Source of the DNA: Brucella pseudogrignonensis
Lineage (GTDB): Bacteria; Pseudomonadota; Alphaproteobacteria; Rhizobiales; Rhizobiaceae
Direction of reading: 5' to 3'
Assembly (NCBI RefSeq): GCF_032190615.1
Contig: NZ_JAVLAT010000002.1
Span: forward strand, 62,001-126,000
DNA length: 64,000 nt
Of this stretch, positions 57,039 through 64,000 are shown piece after piece (the first letter of the stretch is position 1; each line of letters opens with the position of its first letter). Below the pieces are notes generated by a model. It was not told where the DNA came from and made no database searches. It saw only the letters and a program-made list of their open reading frames with translations. A program made the translations under genes and the position numbers.

Positions 57039-57515
57039 TCGCCCTGCTCCCGAAGAAGCTGCGTTTGTGGCATGCAGACTGCACGCTGGGTTTTATTAAA
57101 AGCGGGGGAAGCGGAACTCATTTACTGGCAATCTCCATGCAGATGTCTTTAAGACACGCCTTATTGGGCTGAGACATGCCGGAAGTAACACCGTTTTGAG
57201 ATCATAACAATAATCCCGATAACATTATAACGATTGAAATGTGATCTCGTGTTTTAAAATCATGTTAATTACCGACATGCGACGTCATTTTCGCAAGCGG
57301 GAACCACATTGAGACTAAAAACGAGTCACAAAATCATCGAGTGTCTCATATTTTATGGAAAAACATGTCGATTATAACATCTCAGCGCATGAGGATTTCA
57401 ATGCGCTTTGAGAAGTTGTCGTTAATTTTAAACCATTGGGCTGAAACATAATCAGCTTTGGTTTGATATATTTGTTGTGACAACCTAAACACTGCTCGCT
57501 CAGCAAGCAAATATC
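57039..57515. promoter_or_regulatory. AT-rich region upstream of fbp
   Basis: No credible gene. It holds ATAACAT at 57219-57225 and 57374-57380 and TCACAAAAT at 57326-57334, motifs also seen in the control regions of the ery genes. It should contain the fbp-fba promoter on the minus strand. Confidence 0.45.
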
Positions 57516-57710
57516 CTATTCCGACTTGTTCTTATCGGGATTATAGGTGACGAAAAACCGAAAAGATGCCCACAAACCAAGTGCGCCGAACAACATGGCC
57601 CAACCGATACTTCCCATAAAAACTTCAAATGCTGCCCAGGCAAGACAGCTACCCGCGATTAAAACCCGCGTCCACAAGGGCCGAAAGCGCGGATCATCAA
57701 ACTCAAACAT
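57516..57710 (-). CDS. Small membrane protein, unknown function
   Basis: 64 residues beginning FEFDDPRFRPLWTRVLI, with two hydrophobic segments (about 16-31 and 36-52) and a charged tail DKNKSE. Sequence texture and the FEFDDPRFRPLW opening look like a conserved two-helix rhizobial membrane protein rather than noise. No function known to me. Confidence 0.65.
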   Translation of the reverse strand: MFEFDDPRFRPLWTRVLIAGSCLAWAAFEVFMGSIGWAMLFGALGLWASFRFFVTYNPDKNKSE

Positions 57711-57802
57711 TGTTCAACCTTCTTAGTTTGTAACCCGCCGCAAACTCACGAAAATTTGGTGGTATCGGATAAACATCAACTTCAACGTCAGAAGCTATTG
57801 AC

Positions 57803-58723
57803 CTACCCTTGAAAAGCATGCCGTGAAAGGGGTAATTTCGCGCCAGCAAGATGACGCTCAGTCAGCGCACGCTCCTCGACAATCGAATATCGGAAACGAA
57901 AGAGCTTTGCGGGGCGACCGCCAGTTTCACTATCGCTTTCCCCCGTTTCTTCAATCAAATCTTGCTGCTCAATCAATCGTCTGAAATTCTGTTTGTGAAG
58001 GCGCAAACCAGCAAGCGCTTCGACGGTTCTCTGAAGCTGTAATAAAGTGAAGCTATCCGGCATCAATTCAAAAACCACTGGGCGATATTTAATCTTTGCG
58101 CGGAGGCGTGCAATCGAGGTCGCGAGAATACGCCGGTGATCAGCAAACATATGCAACCCACTGGGAAAGTCACTGTCGACAGCCTCACGGACAAGACCAG
58201 CTTCGTAAAGCAGCTCGTAGCGCTGCAGAACAAAATCCTCGTTCCAGCCCTCACCATCAAGCCCGAACGAAAAAGCAATACGGCGTGAGCGTTGCAAAGC
58301 CTGATCGGGCGAAGCCTGCTGCGCCCAGCGACGAAGCCCCTCACTTAGGTCGATCAAGATGTCGGGTCGACCTTGTCGATGGTCTTCCCAAGGCAAATAA
58401 TCATACCATCCACGCCAACTGGCCTCATCCGCGTCGGTATAAACTTCACGAACAAGACCAAGGTAACTGATCGAGATCGTACGCTCACCTGGTTGATGTC
58501 TATCACGATCAGCAAACGTATAAAGCTGCTCTAGATAACCCACAGGATGCGCTGTCTCTTTTTGTACCCATGCACGCAGCCCAGCCTGTAATGACTTATG
58601 CTCTATTTCAAATGGGCCTGACGGAAGTGCATGCCCTTGCCGCACAGTCATCACACGCGGTTGCTCCGCTGTAACGGCGGTCAACACCGCAATAAGTTCA
58701 GTATGGGCAATATCATACGACAA
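57803..58723 (-). CDS. nrtR: NrtR-type NAD metabolism regulator (Nudix-related)
   Basis: 306 residues. The N-terminal two-thirds resemble a Nudix domain with the catalytic box lost (LQAGLRAWVQKETAHPVGYL, LEQLYTFADRDR), and the C-terminal part is a winged helix (LQLQRTVEALAGLRLHKQNF, RLIEQQDLIEE, GGRPAKLFRF). Alphaproteobacterial members sense ADP-ribose and repress nad synthesis genes. None of nadA, nadB or nadC is in the window, so it acts at a distance here or the target lies beyond the end. Confidence 0.85.
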   Translation of the reverse strand: MSYDIAHTELIAVLTAVTAEQPRVMTVRQGHALPSGPFEIEHKSLQAGLRAWVQKETAHPVGYLEQLYTFADRDRHQPGERTISISYLGLVREVYTDADEASWRGWYDYLPWEDHRQGRPDILIDLSEGLRRWAQQASPDQALQRSRRIAFSFGLDGEGWNEDFVLQRYELLYEAGLVREAVDSDFPSGLHMFADHRRILATSIARLRAKIKYRPVVFELMPDSFTLLQLQRTVEALAGLRLHKQNFRRLIEQQDLIEETGESDSETGGRPAKLFRFRYSIVEERALTERHLAGAKLPLSRHAFQG

Positions 58724-58852
58724 TAATGGCTGCTTTCGTCAAAATGCTCTGACTTATAGTCAACCAAATAGTAAAATATAGTTTTTCAATAGGCTACCGC
58801 AGATCTCCCATCGAAACGCAGTTTTCAGTGAAAGAGTGTTCAAAACGGATGG

Positions 58853-59698
58853 TCATGGTGTCACATCAAACCCAAACCATTTCATCGACAATCGTTTGAT
58901 TGTGCCATCCGTTTTTGCAGCATCAATGGCTTCGTTAAAATCCTTAAGCAATTGTAGGTCGCTTTTTCTGATGCCAACGGCCACGCCCCGACCAAGCATG
59001 CTACCCAAATAGAATGGCCCTGTGAGCACGAGCTTTTCATATCCTGGAATTTTAGCTGTAGCGCTTAAAAATGTTCGGGAATTAACAACTGCGTCTATCC
59101 TGCCACTCATCAAGTCCAGAAGAGCTTCTTCACCAGTCCTATATTCTCGTACAGAAAACGCATCCGGGAAATATGCCTGTACAAGGGCATCAGCTACGGC
59201 TCCTTTAACGACGCCCACAATGGCTCCGCTCATAGCGGTACGTATTTCTTTCACCGTGCCTCTCGCAATGCTTGGGTCTTGCGAGAGAAACAAAGTTTTG
59301 CCGGCTAGCGGCAAGTTCTGATACCGCCCTCCCTTGATCGTGGCAAATGCCTGCGGCGTAAGACTGTAGGAATCCGAAAAATCGATAATCTGCTCGCGCG
59401 CAGATGTTGCGGTCAAAGCGGCCATGATGACATCAAATTTTCCTGCATTCAGCCCGGTTATCAGGCCATCAAATGGCTGCGCTACGAACGTGCATTCAAC
59501 TTTCATGTGTTGGCAGAGATAACGGCCGAGTTCAACTTCGTAGCCGTCCAGGGTGCCATCGGGCCGCGTAAAATTGTAGGGACGAAAATAACCCTCCGTG
59601 GCAATAAACAGATGCGCCGCAGCAAATGCGTGCTCCGTCAAAACCAAGGATATAAGGCCGGTAAAAACCACAGAAGCAACGCGCTGAAAACGTTTCAT
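58853..59698 (-). CDS. Polar amino-acid ABC binding protein, second copy
   Basis: 281 residues from ATG 59698. Signal peptide ending EHAFA, then FIATEGYFRPYNFTRPDGTL, LDGYEVELGRYLCQHMKVEC, FVAQPFDGLITGLNAGKFD and a terminal MKWFGFDVTP. It follows the HisJ/ArgT/NocT pattern and aligns along its whole length with the copy at 59826. It is separated from that gene by a terminator, so it is weakly or separately expressed. More diverged than its partner (longer SNRTFLSATAKI-type insert region); ligand may differ. Confidence 0.87.
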   Translation of the reverse strand: MKRFQRVASVVFTGLISLVLTEHAFAAAHLFIATEGYFRPYNFTRPDGTLDGYEVELGRYLCQHMKVECTFVAQPFDGLITGLNAGKFDVIMAALTATSAREQIIDFSDSYSLTPQAFATIKGGRYQNLPLAGKTLFLSQDPSIARGTVKEIRTAMSGAIVGVVKGAVADALVQAYFPDAFSVREYRTGEEALLDLMSGRIDAVVNSRTFLSATAKIPGYEKLVLTGPFYLGSMLGRGVAVGIRKSDLQLLKDFNEAIDAAKTDGTIKRLSMKWFGFDVTP

Positions 59699-59778
59699 CA
59701 CAAAACCTGAAATAAATAATGAGAATATTTCAGATATTCAGGTGATTTTTACAAACGCAATTTCTTGGGTGCAAAGTA

Positions 59779-59803
59779 AAACGCCGCCCAATGGGCGGCG
59801 TTT
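59779..59803. terminator. Terminator between the two binding-protein genes
   Basis: AACGCCGCCCA / TGGGCGGCGTT stem. On the minus strand it is followed by TTTACTTTG, 23 bases after the stop of the 59826 gene. Confidence 0.8.
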
Positions 59804-59825
59804 CAATAAGTTTACATCGTTCAGA

Positions 59826-60689
59826 TTACGGCGTTACGTCGAAGCCGAACCACTTTTCGGAAAGCTTCTTGATCGTGCCATCAGCCTTGGCTGCTTCAAT
59901 AGCTTCGTTAAACATCGCCTGAAGTTCTGGCTCGTTCTTGCGAATACCGACAGCCACACCACGACCGAGAATACCGCCCTTGAAGAAGGGGCCAGTCATA
60001 ACAAGGTCTTCATTGCCCGGCTTCTTTGCTGCATCCGAGAGGTAGGCGAGCGACGCAACCACGAGATCGACGCGACCGGACTTCAGATCGAGATCATGTT
60101 GATCGGTGGTCTTGTATTCACGAATATCTGTCGAATCCTTGAAATACTTATCCAACAGTGAAAGACCAAGCGAGGCGGTCTGAACGCCAACAGTGCGGCC
60201 CTTAATTTCAGCCGCAACTTCATCGATCACCTTCTGGGAAGCCGCTTCATCCTTGGCGAGATAAAGCGTTTCGCCTGTATGTGGCAGCTTCGCAAACGGG
60301 CTGTCTTTCAATGTTGCGAATGTCTGCGGCGTCAGGCCATAGGAAACAGTGAAATCAATGGTTTCTTCGCGCTTTGGCGTAGCGGTAAGGCCAGCCATGA
60401 TAGCATCGAACTTGCCAGCATTGAGTGCTGGAATGATGCCGTCAAAAGGCTGTGCAACCAGCGTGCACTCGACCTTCATACGTGCGCAAAGATCTTTGTA
60501 GAGATCAACTTCGTAACCATCCAGCGTGCCGTCTGGCTTGGTGAAGTTATACGGACGGAAAGCGCCTTCCGTCGCAATTGTGATCTTGTCCCACTTCTTG
60601 CCTTCTGCATGTGCAGAAGCCGTTGTAAGAACCAGTGCCGAAACGAACAGGGCTTTAAACAATCCCATAGTCTTCATTGGGGTCTTCAT
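59826..60689 (-). CDS. Polar amino-acid ABC binding protein, main copy
   Basis: 287 residues from ATG 60689, with AAGGTAAGTC upstream; the frame extends to 60734 but without a start signal. Signal peptide GLFKALFVSALVLTTASAHA, then ITIATEGAFRPYNFTKPDGT, CTLVAQPFDGIIPALNAGKFD, GVQTASLGLSLL and KWFGFDVTP. HisJ/nopaline-octopine type receptor. It follows the ATPase gene by 67 bases and is the receptor proper of this importer. Confidence 0.9.
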   Translation of the reverse strand: MKTPMKTMGLFKALFVSALVLTTASAHAEGKKWDKITIATEGAFRPYNFTKPDGTLDGYEVDLYKDLCARMKVECTLVAQPFDGIIPALNAGKFDAIMAGLTATPKREETIDFTVSYGLTPQTFATLKDSPFAKLPHTGETLYLAKDEAASQKVIDEVAAEIKGRTVGVQTASLGLSLLDKYFKDSTDIREYKTTDQHDLDLKSGRVDLVVASLAYLSDAAKKPGNEDLVMTGPFFKGGILGRGVAVGIRKNEPELQAMFNEAIEAAKADGTIKKLSEKWFGFDVTP

Positions 60690-60756
60690 TTGACTTACCT
60701 TATAACAGTTATTTGCTGACCCGCCTTTTGGCATAGATCAGCAATGTTTGAAATAA

Positions 60757-61551
60757 TCAGGCTGCATTTTCGTGGCTGATAAACTTGCGGAAACGCTCGG
60801 ATTTTGAATTTCCGAACACCTCTTCAGGCGCGCCGTCTTCTTCGACAAGACCCTGATGCACAAAAACAACGCGATTGGACACATCACGGGCGAAACCCAT
60901 TTCGTGCGTAACGACCAGCATGGTGCGGCCTTCTTCTGCAAGCCCGCGCATAACGCGCAGCACTTCACCGACCAGTTCCGGATCAAGCGCCGAGGTCGGC
61001 TCATCAAACAGCATAACTTTTGGCTTCATGGCGAGCGCACGCGCAATGGCTGCGCGCTGCTGCTGACCACCAGACAAATGCGCGGGGTAGAAATCGCGCT
61101 TGTCTGCAATGCCAACCTTGGCGAGCAAAGCTTCCGCTTCTTCCACGCACTCGATACGCGAACGGCCCTGCACATAGATCGGTGCTTCAATGATATTTTC
61201 GAGAATGGTCTTGTGCGACCAGAGATTGAAGCTCTGGAACACCATGCCAAGTTCAGAGCGGATGCGCGAAACCTGTTTTTTATCTGCCGGATACGCTTCG
61301 CCCTTTGAGTTCTTCGCCATGCGAATAGTCTCGCCCGAAACAGTCACAGTACCAGACGTCGGCGTTTCCAGCAGATTGATGCAGCGCAGGAACGTCGATT
61401 TGCCGGAGCCGGAAGATCCAAGGATCGAAATCACTTCACCTTCGCGCGCTTCCATAGAAATGCCCTTGAGCACTTCGTTGGCACCGAAGCTCTTGCGCAG
61501 ATTTTCGACTTTCAGAGCCACCGGTGATGTTGGAGACACAAGTTTACTCAC
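60757..61551 (-). CDS. Polar amino-acid ABC transporter ATP-binding protein
   Basis: 264 residues from GTG 61551, overlapping the permease stop by GTGA. Walker [10 protein letters not shown] near 46, signature [14 protein letters not shown], Walker [15 protein letters not shown], switch [14 protein letters not shown] [11 protein letters not shown]. HisP/GlnQ family. Serves the two permeases immediately upstream. Confidence 0.94.
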   Translation of the reverse strand: MSKLVSPTSPVALKVENLRKSFGANEVLKGISMEAREGEVISILGSSGSGKSTFLRCINLLETPTSGTVTVSGETIRMAKNSKGEAYPADKKQVSRIRSELGMVFQSFNLWSHKTILENIIEAPIYVQGRSRIECVEEAEALLAKVGIADKRDFYPAHLSGGQQQRAAIARALAMKPKVMLFDEPTSALDPELVGEVLRVMRGLAEEGRTMLVVTHEMGFARDVSNRVVFVHQGLVEEDGAPEEVFGNSKSERFRKFISHENAA

Positions 61552-62267
61552 GATGATTTTCCTTCGGTGGCGGTTTTGACGACGGGCTGGCGCAGATAGG
61601 GCGTGAGCTTATATTCAGCAAACATGAGGACACGTGTCAGAATGAAATTTATGGCGAGATAGATAGCGCCCGCAATCACGAACACTTCAATCGCACGATA
61701 AGATTCTGCGATCAGCTTGGCGGCTATGCCTGTTACTTCCATCAAGGTGATGATGGAGGCCAGCGACGTCGCCTTGACCATGGAGATCATTTCATTGCCA
61801 TAACCGGGAAGCGCCTGACGGATGGCGAGCGGCATGACAATACGGCGGAAACACGTGAAGCGAGACATACCACAGGCTTTGGCCGCTTCGATCTGACCAC
61901 TTGGCACGGACAAAAGGCCACCGCGGATGATTTCACTGGCATAGGCTGCATTGTTCAAGGTGAGCGCAATGATTGCGCACCAATATGGTTCGCGCAAGAT
62001 TGGCCACAGGAACGAATAGCGCACTGCCGGAAACTGGCTAAGGCCGTAATAAATAATGAATATCTGAACCAGCAGCGGTGTGCCGCGAAAGACAAACACG
62101 TAAAGACGCGCGATCCAGTCGAGAACTGTAACGCCCGAAAGACGCATCAATGCAAAAAGCAAGGCCAGAACCGCGCCAAAGACAATCGAGCTTACCGCAA
62201 GTTGAAGAGTCAGCGGCACGCCGCCAATCATCTGCATGAAGGCTTCTGAATAGAACTGCAGGTTCAT
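61548..62267 (-). CDS. Polar amino-acid ABC permease (HisM/OccM type)
   Basis: 239 residues, about five membrane segments, with [18 protein letters not shown] and the EAA loop [20 protein letters not shown]. Overlaps both neighbours by 4 bases. Together with the 62264 gene it forms the membrane channel of the importer. Confidence 0.92.
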   Translation of the reverse strand: MNLQFYSEAFMQMIGGVPLTLQLAVSSIVFGAVLALLFALMRLSGVTVLDWIARLYVFVFRGTPLLVQIFIIYYGLSQFPAVRYSFLWPILREPYWCAIIALTLNNAAYASEIIRGGLLSVPSGQIEAAKACGMSRFTCFRRIVMPLAIRQALPGYGNEMISMVKATSLASIITLMEVTGIAAKLIAESYRAIEVFVIAGAIYLAINFILTRVLMFAEYKLTPYLRQPVVKTATEGKSS

Positions 62268-62980
62268 GATGCCCTCCGGACGCCGCGTGAGAAGTGGCGT
62301 TCAGCCTTCTGCAAAATGGTGCCGGAAACGGACGAAATCAGCAGGTAAAGCGCGCCAGCTATGAGGTAGAAGTTAAAGGGCAAGCCAGTCGAGCCAGCGC
62401 CGATCTGTGCCTGACGCAGAATGTCCACAACACCAACAACGGAGATCAGCGCCGATTCCTTCAAGGCAACCTGCCAGACATTGCCAAGCCCTGGCAGCGC
62501 ATGGCGCAGCGCAAGCGGTGCAATGATGCGGCGGAACTTGAGCGCTTGTCCCATGCCGCAAGCAGAGGCTGCTTCAAGCTCACCTTTGGATACCGCCCGA
62601 AATGCTCCACGCAGCACTTCGGTATGGTGAGCACCACAGGAAATGCCGATGGCTAGAACGCCTGCAAGAAACGCCGGAAAGCCAATAAAACCTTGCGCAC
62701 CAAAGAAACGGCCAATCGCTGTGACTGCGGCACTGCCGCCGAAATAGAACAGATAGATCACCAGAAGATCGGGAATGCCGCGAATGATCGTGGTGTATGC
62801 ATCTGCAACACCACGTAGCGTCCGTCCGCCGGAGATTTTGGCCCATGCTGCGAATACGCCAATGATCGCGCCAAGCAGATAGCCCAAAACGGACAGCGCG
62901 ACGGTGACGAGCACCGCCATCATCAGCACATAGCCCCAGCCATCAGGCCCGAAGCTCAGAATATCGAGAAAAGCCTTCAT
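62264..62980 (-). CDS. Polar amino-acid ABC permease (HisQ/OccQ type)
   Basis: 238 residues with GGRTLRGVADAYTTIIRGIPDLL and the EAA loop EAASACGMGQALKFRRIIAP. Typical five-segment HTM permease. It starts 73 bases after the M20 hydrolase stop, so the hydrolase and importer probably share a transcript. Confidence 0.92.
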   Translation of the reverse strand: MKAFLDILSFGPDGWGYVLMMAVLVTVALSVLGYLLGAIIGVFAAWAKISGGRTLRGVADAYTTIIRGIPDLLVIYLFYFGGSAAVTAIGRFFGAQGFIGFPAFLAGVLAIGISCGAHHTEVLRGAFRAVSKGELEAASACGMGQALKFRRIIAPLALRHALPGLGNVWQVALKESALISVVGVVDILRQAQIGAGSTGLPFNFYLIAGALYLLISSVSGTILQKAERHFSRGVRRAS

Positions 62981-63053
62981 GATGCCTCAGGCTGTGTGGG
63001 GGATAGGGAAATAAACGTCATCTTGTTTGCCGGGTGTCTCATTAGGCTGGTGC

Positions 63054-64000
63054 TTACTTATCCGAAACAGGCAAGGCAGGTTGAACATTATCAGGGATCG
63101 GATTCACAAAAACAGCACCGTTCAATGTCTTTACATGATCTTGCTTGGCTTTATCGATCTGCTCCGGGTTGCGGAACAACTCTATCGCAGTGCTGCCCAT
63201 AATCTTCGCCGCATGCGCCATGCCCTTATGCGCCGCGGGCAATTTACCCTGTGCCACCATCTGCCACGAATGCAGCGGCGTACCAATTGCACAAGTTACA
63301 CCGCGCATCTGAACCGTTGGAACGACCCAGCTTACGCTGCCCACATCTGTAGAACCAACAAGCGAATTATCCCCCTTATAGGGCTCATAGACACCTTCGC
63401 AAAGTGCAATTTCAGCATTTGGTTGAACACCAAAACGGCGAAATGCATCGGAGATGTCTTCTTTGGTCAGTGTTGCCTGAAAGCGCTTTGCCGTTTCGCG
63501 ATCCTGATCATCAAAAACCGGCGGACCAAGGCGATCAAGCTCTCGCTGCATCAATTGTTCCAGCGCTGGATTGCCAATGAGATTGGCATCACCGCTGACA
63601 ATCTCGCTTTTGACCGTGGTTTCCGTCATCAAAGCCGCACCCTCCGCGATCTTTTTGACGCGCTCCAGCAGAACCTGCATCTGCGGCAGATCGAGCGCAC
63701 GGATCAGATAGCGCACGCTGGCTTTCGCCTGCACGACATTGGGTGCAAAACCGCCCGTATCAGTGACGGCATAATGGATGCGTGCGGATGACGGCATATG
63801 CTCACGCATATAGTTCACACCGACATTCATCAGTTCCACGGCATCGAGCGCGCTGCGCCCCAGATGCGGAGCGGATGCAGCATGCGCTGCTCGGCCTGTG
63901 AAGTTGAAATTGATTTCGTTGCAAGCCAGTGAAACCGGATCATTAACACCCGCAAATGGTGCCGGATGCCAGCAGAAGGCAATATCGACATCATCGAATA
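63054..64000 (-). CDS. M20-family amidohydrolase (AbgB-like), C-terminal part
   Basis: The frame is open to the window edge; at least 315 residues are visible and the N-terminus is outside. FNFTGRAAHAASAPHLGRSA, LDAVELMNVGVNYMREHMP and HYAVTDTGGFAPNVV are the dimerisation-domain blocks of the p-aminobenzoyl-glutamate hydrolase B-like group; GSTDVGSVSWVVPTVQ carries the late metal-site Asp. It probably hydrolyses an N-acyl or aryl amino acid taken up by the downstream ABC importer. Substrate not known. Confidence 0.88.
   Translation of the reverse strand, partial: FDDVDIAFCWHPAPFAGVNDPVSLACNEINFNFTGRAAHAASAPHLGRSALDAVELMNVGVNYMREHMPSSARIHYAVTDTGGFAPNVVQAKASVRYLIRALDLPQMQVLLERVKKIAEGAALMTETTVKSEIVSGDANLIGNPALEQLMQRELDRLGPPVFDDQDRETAKRFQATLTKEDISDAFRRFGVQPNAEIALCEGVYEPYKGDNSLVGSTDVGSVSWVVPTVQMRGVTCAIGTPLHSWQMVAQGKLPAAHKGMAHAAKIMGSTAIELFRNPEQIDKAKQDHVKTLNGAVFVNPIPDNVQPALPVSDK

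Overview
The window reads as an alphaproteobacterium of the Brucellaceae (Brucella/Ochrobactrum group), probably from the second chromosome. The main reason is the erythritol operon at 47.5-54.8 kb in the order eryA-eryB-eryC-eryD-DeoR regulator-eryH(tpiA2)-eryI(rpiB), followed by fba and fbp. Other signs are a manB/manC pair of the LPS-core type, a eukaryote-type glutamine synthetase behind a sigma-54 promoter, pseudoazurin, and short palindromic intergenic repeats common in Rhizobiales. No tRNA, rRNA or CRISPR was seen.

Layout. 0-11 kb is mostly housekeeping: guaB start (partial), ClC channel, P1-family peptidase, manB-manC, mutL, a DUF2093 protein, glnII and a DNA photolyase. 11-13.7 kb holds a pentulose kinase and a decayed IS5-family element. 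13.7-22.6 kb is one catabolic unit: a divergent RpiR-type regulator, then an N-formylglutamate-amidohydrolase-like protein, a TRAP transporter, a PuuA-like glutamine-synthetase-family ligase, an aldehyde dehydrogenase and an Fe-dependent alcohol dehydrogenase. It looks like an uncharacterised gamma-glutamylation route for an amino alcohol or amine. 22.8-26.3 kb is a metal-chelate ABC operon ending in pseudoazurin; two of its genes carry single-base frameshifts.

26.3-38.1 kb is a complete D-apiose module: a NanR-like GntR regulator, the RuBisCO-like decarboxylase OiaX, kinase OiaK, oxidoisomerase ApnO, a ribose-type ABC importer with a DUF2291 lipoprotein, D-apiose dehydrogenase ApsD and lactonase ApnL. 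38.1-46.9 kb (minus strand) is an erythritol-type ABC importer with its own DUF2291 protein, a DeoR regulator, and a second FGGY kinase plus GlpD-like dehydrogenase. 47.5-54.8 kb is the erythritol operon; 54.9-57.0 kb is fba and fbp. 57.5-64 kb holds a small membrane protein, NrtR, and a polar amino-acid ABC importer with two paralogous binding proteins behind an M20 amidohydrolase that runs off the window.

How it fits together. OiaX should release L-erythrulose 1-phosphate, the compound EryH isomerises (also called D-3-tetrulose 4-phosphate); EryI then makes D-erythrose 4-phosphate. Apiose and erythritol catabolism would therefore merge at EryH, and about 30 kb of this window (26-57 kb) acts as one branched-sugar/tetritol island feeding the pentose phosphate pathway. 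Functions are assigned from motifs, gene order and recalled family knowledge; no database search was run.
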